The notes under the pieces are model-generated. The model did not search any database. It was not told the origin of the DNA and was given only the letters and a program-made list of their open reading frames with translations. 10,755 bases of DNA, taken from the NCBI GenBank assembly GCA_002358955.1, contig DEPV01000072.1:2951-13705 (forward strand). Reading direction: 5' to 3'. Source of the DNA: Erysipelothrix sp. UBA3383. Its GTDB lineage: Bacteria; Bacillota_I; Bacilli_A; Erysipelotrichales; Erysipelotrichaceae. The translations under genes were made by a program, and so were the position numbers. How positions within the stretch are numbered: the stretch's first letter is position 1; each line of letters begins with the position of its first letter. Of the stretch, positions 1 through 6,783 are shown one piece after another.

Positions 1-1269
1 GATGAGGATGTATTAGATACATGGTTCTCAAGTGCATTATGGCCTTTCTCAACAATGGGATGGCCTGAGCAAACTGCAGACTTTGAGCGTTACTACCCTA
101 CGGATACATTAGTAACAGGGTATGATATCATTTTCTTCTGGGTAGCTCGTATGGCATTCCAAGCACGCTACTTCACTAAGAAAGCACCGTTTAAAGATGT
201 TTTAATTCATGGATTAATTCGTGATGAGAATGGCTTGAAGATGAGTAAATCACTGGGTAATGGTGTAGATCCTATGGATGTTATTGAAGAGCATGGTGTT
301 GATGCACTGCGTTATTTCTTAACTACAAACTCAACACCTGGACAAGACATGCGTTATATGCCTGATAAGGTAGATGCTTCATGGAACTTCATTAATAAGA
401 TCTGGAATGCATCACGCTTTGTTCAAATGCATACTGAAGGAAAACAATTTGATCTTAAAAAGGCGAAACTATCACAAGTAGACCGTCATATCATTAATAA
501 GTTCAATCATGTAATTGCTGAAATCAGTAAGAATATGGATCGTTATGACTTTGCTTTAGTAGGAAGTACATTAACCAAGTTTGTATGGGATGATTTCTGT
601 TCATGGTATATTGAATTGAGTAAATCAGGACTTCAATCTGAAGATGAAGATGTGGTATATGCAAGTAAGGCAACACTTTATACAATGCTGAAAAACATTG
701 TTATTATGTTACACCCATTCATGCCTTTTGTAACAGAGGAGATTTACCAATCATTAATCAATGAGCAAGATTCTATTATGTTAGAGTCATGGCCTACAGC
801 AATCGATATTGATACTGAAGGTTTAGGACAGGTTGATCTACTAATTACTGCTATTACAGGAATTCGTGAGACACGTGTCACTTATGATGCAAAACCATCA
901 AAAGCATTAAATGTACACTTAGATATTACTGCAGCAGGTGTAGAAAGTCTGAGTCCAATGGTTCAAACCATGTTAGAGTCTATGGCTAAAGTAAGTCTTG
1001 TAGATGTTATTGATGATAGTTTACAAGTGCCTATTAATGGTGGAACACTGCACTTTATTCATGATGAATTGGTTGATAAAGCAGCACTTGCTGAAAAGTT
1101 AGAAAAAGAAAAAGTAAAACTTGAAGGTGAGATTAAACGTTGTACATCCATGTTATCAAACGAACGATTTACTTCGAAAGCTCCAGCTGAGAAGGTTCAA
1201 GAAGAACAAGATAAATTAGCAGAATACAAACGTCAATTGGACATTGTATTAGGACAATTAAATCAATAG
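1..1269 (+). CDS. valS: Valyl-tRNA synthetase, C-terminal part (5' end outside window)
   Basis: This class Ia synthetase charges tRNA-Val with valine in the cytosol. The reading frame is open from base 1 (DEDVLDTWFSSALWPFSTMG, a typical ValS stretch), so the first Met at base 55 is internal and the gene is truncated by the window edge. The visible 422 residues include the end of the catalytic domain with the KMSKS ATP-binding loop (bases 238-252, in GLKMSKSLGN) and the anticodon-binding helical domain (about 420-860). They end in a Lys/Glu-rich C-terminal coiled coil (about 1070-1269), the tRNA-contacting arm typical of ValS rather than IleS or LeuS. The gene ends with TAG at 1267-1269 and is followed at once by an intrinsic terminator. 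The start and any upstream T-box lie outside the window. Identification is firm. Confidence 0.98.
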   Translation, partial: DEDVLDTWFSSALWPFSTMGWPEQTADFERYYPTDTLVTGYDIIFFWVARMAFQARYFTKKAPFKDVLIHGLIRDENGLKMSKSLGNGVDPMDVIEEHGVDALRYFLTTNSTPGQDMRYMPDKVDASWNFINKIWNASRFVQMHTEGKQFDLKKAKLSQVDRHIINKFNHVIAEISKNMDRYDFALVGSTLTKFVWDDFCSWYIELSKSGLQSEDEDVVYASKATLYTMLKNIVIMLHPFMPFVTEEIYQSLINEQDSIMLESWPTAIDIDTEGLGQVDLLITAITGIRETRVTYDAKPSKALNVHLDITAAGVESLSPMVQTMLESMAKVSLVDVIDDSLQVPINGGTLHFIHDELVDKAALAEKLEKEKVKLEGEIKRCTSMLSNERFTSKAPAEKVQEEQDKLAEYKRQLDIVLGQLNQ

Positions 1270-1274
1270 ATTAT

Positions 1275-1304
1275 AAAGACAGCATCTCATGTGCTGTCTT
1301 TTTT
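1275..1304 (+). terminator. Intrinsic terminator of valS
   Basis: AAAGACAGCA (1275-1284) pairs with TGCTGTCTTT (1292-1301) around a 7-nt loop, and the T run extends to 1304. It begins 6 bases after the valS stop codon. It should end the valS transcript and separate it from tag. Confidence 0.9.
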
Positions 1305-1338
1305 AATCTGTGATAAATTTAGATAAGAGGTGAAGTTT

Positions 1339-1887
1339 ATGAAACGATGTACATGGTGTTTGGGAAGTGAATTAGAAATGCAGTATCATGATGATGAGTG
1401 GGGCTACTATGATCCCAGTGATAAGCGGTATTTTGAGTTTTTAGTACTGGAGTCTTTTCAAGCAGGACTCAGTTGGAAGACAATCTTAAATAAACGTGCT
1501 GCAATGCATAAGGCTTACTATGGCTTTGATCGATTCAAGATATCAAGTGCTAGCGATGATGATATCGAAAGATGGACTAGTAATACAGATTTAATTCGCA
1601 GTCGTATGAAGATCAATGCGATGATTCAAAATGCCAATCTGTTTGATGATATAGTTAGGGAACATGGTTCCTTTGATAGCTACCTTAGAAGCTTTCTAAG
1701 CGTGATTCCAGTGCACCATAACTTCGATATGGAAGATGATGTTCCATCATCTGATGAGGTCTCTACTGCCCTTTCAAAGGATTTAAAAGCACGTGGGTTT
1801 AAGTATGTGGGTCCGGTAATCATGTATGCCTTCTTGCAGGCAACGGGTGTTTATAATGACCATGTTAAAGGGTGTATAAGATATTAA
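1339..1887 (+). CDS. tag: DNA-3-methyladenine glycosylase I
   Basis: This base-excision repair enzyme removes 3-methyladenine from alkylated DNA. The 182-residue product starts MKRCTWC and matches the Tag family along its whole length. The zinc snap ligands fall at the same numbers as in E. coli Tag: Cys4, His17 (in YHDDEWG), His175 and Cys179 (in NDHVKGC). The base-recognition residues Tyr16, Glu38 and Trp46 (in QAGLSW) are also present. I chose the ATG at 1339 over the in-frame GTG at 1330, because the GTG lies inside the AGAGGTGA Shine-Dalgarno (1325-1332), which is spaced well for 1339. The Cys4 numbering supports this. The gene stands alone between two terminators and converges on mgtA. 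No convincing promoter was seen in the 34-base gap after the valS terminator. Confidence 0.96.
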   Translation: MKRCTWCLGSELEMQYHDDEWGYYDPSDKRYFEFLVLESFQAGLSWKTILNKRAAMHKAYYGFDRFKISSASDDDIERWTSNTDLIRSRMKINAMIQNANLFDDIVREHGSFDSYLRSFLSVIPVHHNFDMEDDVPSSDEVSTALSKDLKARGFKYVGPVIMYAFLQATGVYNDHVKGCIRY

Positions 1888-1888
1888 A

Positions 1889-1931
1889 AAAGGCGGGATT
1901 TCTAAATCAGAAATCCTGCCTTTAAGTTTTT
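1889..1931. terminator. Bidirectional terminator between tag and mgtA
   Basis: There is a 15-bp stem (1889-1903 with 1909-1923, one G-T pair) with a 5-base loop. A-rich bases at 1885-1891 and T-rich bases at 1921-1931 supply a U tract on either strand. It begins just after the tag stop and includes the mgtA stop codon, so it can serve both convergent genes. Confidence 0.9.
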
Positions 1932-4533
1932 ATTGTACTTCAGAATCCATTGGAGTCCACATGTGTTTGCGAACTACAATAGTAACAAGTAGGTATGAAA
2001 TTACAATACCTGCTACCCAAGCAATGTGTTCTGGGTTTAATACTTGCAGTTCAATTGTTTTTGCAAGTGGTGTAAGAACAAAGAGTAGGGTTACAACTAC
2101 CGATGCAATGCTGACAAAGCTTAAGAACATTGAAGGTCTGTTTGCCTTTGAGAATGGGTTTTTACTACGGATTACAAAGATAACCAGAGACTGAGAGATG
2201 ATTCCAAATGCAAACCAGAATGTTTGGAATAGAATCTGCTGTTCAGGTGTTCTGACATCAAATACAAACCATAGAACGACAAAACACATAATATCAAAGA
2301 TGGATGATAATGGTCCAAAGACTTTCATAAAGTTGATCAGACGCGGTGCTTCTAAGCGGCGTGGTAACATCAACTCTTGTTCATCACAGTTATCAAATGG
2401 AATTCCCATTTGAGCAAGGTCAGATAATAAGTTTTGTACTAAAATATGAATTGGTAATAATGGTAGGAATGGTAGGAATAGTGCTGCTACAGTAACTGAA
2501 ATCATGTTACCAAAGTTACCACTAACTGCCATCTCTAAGTATTTAATCATATTAACGATTGTTTTACGGCCTTCCAGAACTCCTTTTTCAAGGACTGATA
2601 AGTCTTTTTTAAGTAGAATAATGTCTGCTGATTCTTTTGCAATATCAACCGCGGTATCCACTGAGATACCAACATCTGCTTGCTTAAGTGCTAAGGCATC
2701 GTTAATACCATCTCCCAAGAATCCAACAGTTTTACCATTGGCCTGGAATGCTTGAACAATACGTTGTTTTTGTACTGGTGAAATCTTAGCAAAGAGGTGG
2801 CATGTGCCAACAACTTCTTGCAGGACTTCATCACTCATGTTCTCAATATCATTACCCAAGTAGGTGACTTCAGTATCAATACCTACTTTAGAACATACTT
2901 TCTTAGCAACACCCAAACTATCTCCAGTAATAACCACGACATCAACACCGTGTTGGTTTAAACTTTCGATGGTTGGTTTTGCTGAGTCTTTAGGTGGATC
3001 TAAGAATCCAACAAACCCAATCAGTACCATGTCTTTCTCATCTTCGACGCTAAATTCATGGTCAACTGGAATATCATTCTTTTGAGCAACAGCAATCATG
3101 CGTAAACCATCATGGTTGTGTTGTTCATAAACTTCCATCGCTTCTTCGATGATTGCATCATCCAGTGGGACGACAACACCATCGCGATCGATATATTTAC
3201 ACAGCTTCACAATTTCTTCTACAGCACCCTTTGAAATCAGTTGACGTTTGTCATTGTTATCCTCTAAGATAACAGACATACGACGTCTTGCAAAATCAAA
3301 TGGAATTTCATCAACGACCGTGTAGTAGTTCAACAAGTCGGTCATGTTGTAACTTTCTGCACGTTCAATAATAGCAAAGTCAATTAAGTTTTTTAATCCG
3401 GATTGGAATGATGAGTTTAAGTATGCATGTCGCAAGATACGCATGTCATCTTCACCTTTAACATTCATATAACGTTCAAGTATGATTTCATCTTGTGTAA
3501 TGGTTCCTGTTTTATCCGTACACAGAACATCCATTTCACCAAATGCAGAGATTGCAGATTGTGACTTAACAATGGTTTGATGTTTGGACATATTAATCGC
3601 TCCACGCGCCATACCACTACTGAGTACTACAGGTAACATCTCTGGGGTAAGTCCTACAGCAACAGTAAGTGCAAATAGGAATGCAATTAGGAAATCTTGT
3701 TTAAGAACACCATTAATAACAAAAATAACTGGAAGCATGATTAACATCAGCTTCATTAATAAACGGGAAATTGTACTGATACTGGTTTCAAAACTGTTGG
3801 AACGTTTCGTATTTTTTAGGGATGATGACATACTTCCTAGGTAAGAATCACTTCCTGTACGAATAACAACGGTAACAGCAGAACCCGATACAACGTTGGT
3901 TCCCATTAAACAAAGGTTTGTATAATCACTTTCACCACCTTCAGTATGATCTTCATCATACTTAACAAATTTTTCGATGGGTTGTGATTCACCCGTTAGG
4001 GTCGCTTGTGATAAGAATAAGTCTTTTGCAGAGATTACACGCAGGTCAGCAGGAATAATATCACCAGCTGATAATCGTACGATATCTCCAACTACTAAAT
4101 CCTCAATTGGAATTTCGACATAGTGACCATCGCGAAGTGCTGCAGTGGTGTTGGAAACCATATTTAATAGTTTTGCAGTAGCAGCATCAGATCGCTCTTC
4201 TTGAATGAAAGAGATCAGTGTAGAAATAATAACAATGACAGATAGTATGGATACGGTTAAGTAATCTTTCTCAGCCGTAAGAACAATATCTGAAATGAAG
4301 GTAATTAAGATAACTACCAATAAAACAATATTGAAGGGATTGATCAGTACGTTAACAAATCCAAAGAATGGATTTTTCTTAGCACTGTCTTTAATGATAT
4401 TAGGACCCAGCAGCTCTAATTTCTCTTCTGCTTGATCTTGTGTGTACCCTTCGCGGTATGCACCCAGATCTTTTAAGAGATCATCTTGTGGTGCTTGTAA
4501 AACTTGAATCAATGATTTTTTTTGGTTGGACAT
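1930..4533 (-). CDS. mgtA: Magnesium-transporting P-type ATPase (MgtA/MgtB type, P3B)
   Basis: This membrane pump imports Mg2+ with ATP hydrolysis. The protein has 867 residues, close to the roughly 900 of enterobacterial MgtA. Visible in order are an N-terminal cytosolic region and a membrane hairpin (about 64-110). Next come the actuator motif TGES (180-183), a second membrane pair ending in the PEMLP motif, the phosphorylation motif CTDKTGT with catalytic Asp340, and the hinge motif GDGIND (607-612). A C-terminal membrane cluster follows, with NLLSDLAQMGIPFDN just as MgtA has. The PEMLP and IPFDN motifs separate it from Ca2+ or heavy-metal pumps. The start is the ATG at 4533, with AGGAG 9 bases upstream; the TTG at 4542 overlaps that site. 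A 32-codon ORF sits 20 bases upstream on the same strand. Substrate choice rests on family similarity. Confidence 0.95.
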   Translation of the reverse strand: MSNQKKSLIQVLQAPQDDLLKDLGAYREGYTQDQAEEKLELLGPNIIKDSAKKNPFFGFVNVLINPFNIVLLVVILITFISDIVLTAEKDYLTVSILSVIVIISTLISFIQEERSDAATAKLLNMVSNTTAALRDGHYVEIPIEDLVVGDIVRLSAGDIIPADLRVISAKDLFLSQATLTGESQPIEKFVKYDEDHTEGGESDYTNLCLMGTNVVSGSAVTVVIRTGSDSYLGSMSSSLKNTKRSNSFETSISTISRLLMKLMLIMLPVIFVINGVLKQDFLIAFLFALTVAVGLTPEMLPVVLSSGMARGAINMSKHQTIVKSQSAISAFGEMDVLCTDKTGTITQDEIILERYMNVKGEDDMRILRHAYLNSSFQSGLKNLIDFAIIERAESYNMTDLLNYYTVVDEIPFDFARRRMSVILEDNNDKRQLISKGAVEEIVKLCKYIDRDGVVVPLDDAIIEEAMEVYEQHNHDGLRMIAVAQKNDIPVDHEFSVEDEKDMVLIGFVGFLDPPKDSAKPTIESLNQHGVDVVVITGDSLGVAKKVCSKVGIDTEVTYLGNDIENMSDEVLQEVVGTCHLFAKISPVQKQRIVQAFQANGKTVGFLGDGINDALALKQADVGISVDTAVDIAKESADIILLKKDLSVLEKGVLEGRKTIVNMIKYLEMAVSGNFGNMISVTVAALFLPFLPLLPIHILVQNLLSDLAQMGIPFDNCDEQELMLPRRLEAPRLINFMKVFGPLSSIFDIMCFVVLWFVFDVRTPEQQILFQTFWFAFGIISQSLVIFVIRSKNPFSKANRPSMFLSFVSIASVVVTLLFVLTPLAKTIELQVLNPEHIAWVAGIVISYLLVTIVVRKHMWTPMDSEVQ

Positions 4534-4547
4534 TGTGAACAACTCCT

Positions 4548-4563
4548 CTCTAATTAATTAGAG
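4548..4563. repeat. Perfect 16-bp palindrome between leader ORF and mgtA
   Basis: CTCTAATTAATTAGAG is its own reverse complement. In the mgtA mRNA it can form a 6-bp hairpin with a UUAA loop. It contains the stop codon of the leader ORF and ends two bases before the AGGAG of mgtA. It could be an RNA switch beside the ribosome-binding site or a DNA operator; neither is shown. Confidence 0.6.
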
Positions 4564-4652
4564 AACATGTGAGTATCAAGGTGATACCCTATGGGATCAT
4601 CATCACATGCACTCTGTGAATATTGACTACAATTGCAACACTGACTGTTCAT
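4554..4652 (-). CDS. 32-residue Cys-rich leader peptide upstream of mgtA
   Basis: This is a small ORF, ATG at 4652-4650 to TAA at 4556-4554. Its Shine-Dalgarno AGGAGGTG (4668-4661) is stronger than that of mgtA. The product begins MNSQCCNCSQ and continues with SACDDDPIGYH and DTHMFSN. It has four cysteines (5, 6, 8, 16), two histidines (24, 28), an Asp-Asp-Asp-Pro run (17-20), no signal peptide and no membrane segment. It ends 20 bases before the mgtA start, so the two should share a transcript. Known Mg2+ transporter genes in enterobacteria have leader peptides (mgtL, mgtP) that sense Mg2+ or charged tRNA through ribosome behaviour, and by analogy this may be a regulatory leader. It could also be a small metal-binding protein. 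I recognise no named family, and translation is inferred from the ribosome-binding site and position. Confidence 0.72.
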   Translation of the reverse strand: MNSQCCNCSQYSQSACDDDPIGYHLDTHMFSN

Positions 4653-4677
4653 AGTTGTACCACCTCCTTCTCTAATT

Positions 4678-4706
4678 ACTATAACAAAATAGTGCGCCTA
4701 ACACAA
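4678..4706 (-). promoter_or_regulatory. Probable mgtA promoter (extended -10)
   Basis: On the minus strand, TATAGT (4683-4678) is preceded by TGT, giving an extended -10. A weak -35, TTGTGT (4706-4701), lies at 17-base spacing. Transcription would start near 4671, only about 19 bases before the leader ORF. That leaves no room for an M-box riboswitch. A second weak candidate lies upstream (TTGTGA, 18 bases, TAAACT, around 4768-4739). Confidence 0.5.
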
Positions 4707-4819
4707 TCTTACGGTTGATTTAACTTGAAATTAAGTGAAGTTTAGGGACTGTGTGTAAGTCTTCACAAAAACGCTATAAATTTGAAGATAATTTAAGAGA
4801 ATATTGATGATGAGGAAGC

Positions 4820-4846
4820 AAACTTTCATAAGTTTTCAGAAAGTTT
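4820..4846. repeat. Inverted repeat upstream of the HAD-ald unit, possible operator
   Basis: AAACTTTC (4820-4827) and GAAAGTTT (4839-4846) are exact inverted copies separated by 11 bases. They end 11 bases before the extended -10 of the HAD-ald promoter, so they cover its -35 region. The placement suits a dimeric regulator, but no regulator is encoded nearby. Confidence 0.45.
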
Positions 4847-4857
4847 ACAAACATCTG

Positions 4858-4866
4858 TGGTATAAT
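4858..4866 (+). promoter_or_regulatory. Promoter of the HAD-ald unit (extended -10)
   Basis: TGG directly precedes a perfect TATAAT (4861-4866), giving an extended -10 with no good -35 at 16-18 bases. The predicted start is near 4873, leaving a short leader before the AAGGAG (4878-4883) and ATG at 4890. Confidence 0.75.
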
Positions 4867-4889
4867 TTTTAAATACTAAGGAGCTCAAG

Positions 4890-5609
4890 ATGAAAAATAT
4901 AACTACAGTTTTATTTGATTTGGATGGCACATTATTGCCAATGGACCGTGATGCCTTTGAGAAGGCTTATGTTGGATCCTTTGCACAATACAATGCCGAT
5001 GTCATATCACCCCAAGATTTATTAACGGCCTTAATGGGGGCCACTGATTCAATGATTGAGAATCAAGAAAAGACAGCGGTTAATGAAGTGCGTTTTTATG
5101 AGCACTTTAAATCATATATGGATGCCGATACTTTTGCTGCTATTGATGCTAAGTTGGATCACTATTACAGTGTTGAATTTGATGTTGTTAAGGCAGTGAC
5201 CTCACAATCTCAAGCGATGGTGGATAGTGTTGCTTACTTAAAGGAATCTGGAAAACAATTAATTCTAGCCACTAACCCATTATTTCCAAAAGTCGCCACT
5301 GACAAGCGCATTGCTTGGTCAGGTGTTGATTTAACAGACTTTATGGATGTCACTCGTTTTGAAGAAAACCACTTTTGTAAACCACAATTGCAATATTATA
5401 CAGAAATTCTAGAAGACCATGGTTTAAAAGCGGAAGAATGTTTGATGGTAGGGAATGATGTTGAAGAAGATTTGATTGCCCGAGAACTGGGAATGAAAAC
5501 CATGCTATTAACCGATGATTTAATCTATCGTAATACCGATACACCAATTGAGTGTGATTGGAGCGGAACCCGTCAGGAGTTCCTGCAAAAAATTAAGGAG
5601 TTGTTTTAA
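4890..5609 (+). CDS. HAD-superfamily hydrolase (probable small-molecule phosphatase)
   Basis: This is a 239-residue cytosolic protein with the full haloacid dehalogenase motif set. Motif I is FDLDGTLLP with nucleophile Asp10 and acid Asp12. Motif II is Thr128 in LATNP, motif III is Lys164 in CKPQ, and motif IV is GNDVEED with Asp190 and Asp194 for Mg2+. The roughly 110 residues between motifs I and II form a helical C1 cap, as in the phosphoglycolate phosphatase and YjjG-like subfamilies. These usually dephosphorylate sugar phosphates, nucleotides or FMN; the substrate cannot be told from sequence. The gene is led by an extended -10 promoter and AAGGAG. Its TAA stop is followed directly by the ald ATG, so the two are almost surely co-transcribed. 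Function beyond phosphatase is not assigned. Confidence 0.9.
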   Translation: MKNITTVLFDLDGTLLPMDRDAFEKAYVGSFAQYNADVISPQDLLTALMGATDSMIENQEKTAVNEVRFYEHFKSYMDADTFAAIDAKLDHYYSVEFDVVKAVTSQSQAMVDSVAYLKESGKQLILATNPLFPKVATDKRIAWSGVDLTDFMDVTRFEENHFCKPQLQYYTEILEDHGLKAEECLMVGNDVEEDLIARELGMKTMLLTDDLIYRNTDTPIECDWSGTRQEFLQKIKELF

Positions 5610-6737
5610 ATGATTATTGGAAGTGTTAAAGAAATTAAAGATTTTGAAGCACGTGTGGGCTTGATGCCATCACACGTATTGGAATACATCAAACAAGGAC
5701 ACAGTGTTCTTGTTGAAAAAGGATTGGGATTGGGCAGTGGCTTTTTAGATCAAGCGTATCTTGATGCAGGAGCTACTGTACTGGATTCAGCAGAAGAAGT
5801 ATGGGGAGCTGTCGATATGATGATTAAGGTTAAAGAACCTTTAGCATCTGAATATGATTATCTTAAACCCGGATTAATTCTATTTACTTACCTACACTTA
5901 GCATCCAATTTAGAATTGACCGAAGTGCTTTGTGAAAAACAAGTCAGTGCGATTGCTTATGAAACCATTACGGATGATGATGGGGGATTGCCTTTATTAA
6001 AACCCATGTCTGAAGTTGCAGGACGTCTAAGTATTCAAGAGGGATCAAAATATCTTGAGAAGACTTATGGTGGTAAGGGAATCTTATTATCAGGAGTACC
6101 AGGAGTATCTGGGGGTCATGTTGTCATCTTAGGAGGTGGTAATGTGGGTATGTCTGCTTGTAAGACAGCACTGGGTACTGGAGCAAGTGTTTCCGTCTTG
6201 GACCGTAATATAGAGCGTCTTGCTTATATTGAAGATGTGTTTCAAGGCCGTGTGAATACCATTTATTCTGATGAGACATCACTGATTAGTGAATTGCAAC
6301 GAGCTGATGTGGTGGTAGGGTCTGTTTTACTACCGGGTGAAAAGACACCCAAATTGGTACGTAAAGAACACTTGAAAGTCATGGAAGCTGGAACGGTATT
6401 GGTAGATGTTGCCATTGACCAGGGAGGATGTTTTGAAACATCACGCCCGACAACTCACTCTGACCCAATATTTATAGAAGATGGCATTGTTCACTATTGT
6501 GTCAGTAACATGCCAGGGGCAGTACCTAAGACCTCAACCTTTGCCTTAGGCATTGCAACTTTAAGCATTGGACTACAAATTGCAAATAAGGGACTGGATG
6601 ATGCTTTGAAATCAAATAAGCACATTTTAATGGGCCTGAACACCTTTGGTGGTCATGTTTGTAATAAAGCGGTTTCATCCGCATTGGGACTTCGCTTTAC
6701 AGAATATGAAAATTTGGTTAAACCATCGCTTTCATAG
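5610..6737 (+). CDS. ald: Alanine dehydrogenase
   Basis: This enzyme catalyses NAD-dependent oxidative deamination of L-alanine to pyruvate and ammonia, or the reverse. The 375 residues align with Bacillus Ald (about 378) end to end. Substrate-site residues fall at the family positions: Arg15, Lys75 (in KVKEP), catalytic His96 (in YLHLA) and Asp270 (in DVAIDQGG). The NAD-binding Rossmann motif GGGNVG is at 175-180, with acidic Asp198 at the end of the second strand. The usual GVPKEIK at the N-terminus reads GSVKEIK, and PGVSRG reads PGVSGG; both are minor. The start is fixed by AAGGAG (5595-5600) inside the upstream gene and by the ATG touching the previous stop codon. Pairing with a HAD phosphatase is not a standard ald context. 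No clear terminator follows before the next promoter. Confidence 0.96.
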   Translation: MIIGSVKEIKDFEARVGLMPSHVLEYIKQGHSVLVEKGLGLGSGFLDQAYLDAGATVLDSAEEVWGAVDMMIKVKEPLASEYDYLKPGLILFTYLHLASNLELTEVLCEKQVSAIAYETITDDDGGLPLLKPMSEVAGRLSIQEGSKYLEKTYGGKGILLSGVPGVSGGHVVILGGGNVGMSACKTALGTGASVSVLDRNIERLAYIEDVFQGRVNTIYSDETSLISELQRADVVVGSVLLPGEKTPKLVRKEHLKVMEAGTVLVDVAIDQGGCFETSRPTTHSDPIFIEDGIVHYCVSNMPGAVPKTSTFALGIATLSIGLQIANKGLDDALKSNKHILMGLNTFGGHVCNKAVSSALGLRFTEYENLVKPSLS

Positions 6738-6745
6738 CATAAATT

Positions 6746-6754
6746 TGGTACAAT
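6746..6754 (+). promoter_or_regulatory. Probable promoter of the phospholipase-like gene and hpf (extended -10)
   Basis: TGG precedes TACAAT (6749-6754), an extended -10 with five of six consensus bases. No good -35 is present. It lies just after the ald stop codon and would start transcription near 6761, about 10 bases before the strong AAGGAGG. Confidence 0.5.
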
Positions 6755-6767
6755 ACATATAACAAAC

Positions 6768-6775
6768 AAAGGAGG
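6768..6775 (+). promoter_or_regulatory. Shine-Dalgarno that points to an AUA start codon
   Basis: AAAGGAGG is a near-perfect anti-16S match. The in-frame GTG at 6775 overlaps its last base and so cannot use it. The AUA at 6784 lies 8 bases downstream, the best spacing. The next in-frame ATG is at 6811, too far away and inside the conserved N-terminus. Confidence 0.7.
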
Positions 6776-6783
6776 TGGACATC

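Noticed and set aside
1312..1330. Promoter for tag between the valS terminator and the gene
   Set aside because: GATAAA and nearby AT-rich hexamers are present, but there is no usable -35 outside the terminator stem. The signal is too weak to call.
1961..3844. Several plus-strand ORFs of 71-86 codons opposite mgtA
   Set aside because: They are antisense shadows of a highly conserved P-type ATPase gene, with no ribosome-binding sites or recognisable domains.
4735..4766. GTGAAG ... CTTCAC inverted repeat between the mgtA and HAD promoters
   Set aside because: Arms are only 6 bp with a 20-base gap, and inner pairing needs an uneven bulge. It is within chance expectation for AT-rich DNA.
4844..4866. 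TTTACA and TATAAT as a -35/-10 pair for the HAD-ald promoter
   Set aside because: The spacer is only 11 bases, too short for a sigma-70 promoter. The TGG extended -10 explains the site better.
4653..4889. Possible M-box (Mg2+) riboswitch before mgtA
   Set aside because: The likely transcript start leaves under 30 bases before the leader ORF. I saw no M-box-like multi-helix architecture; the main content is two divergent promoters and an inverted repeat.
5350..5547. 65-codon minus-strand ORF within the HAD gene
   Set aside because: It overlaps conserved HAD motifs III and IV in the true frame and has no independent signals.
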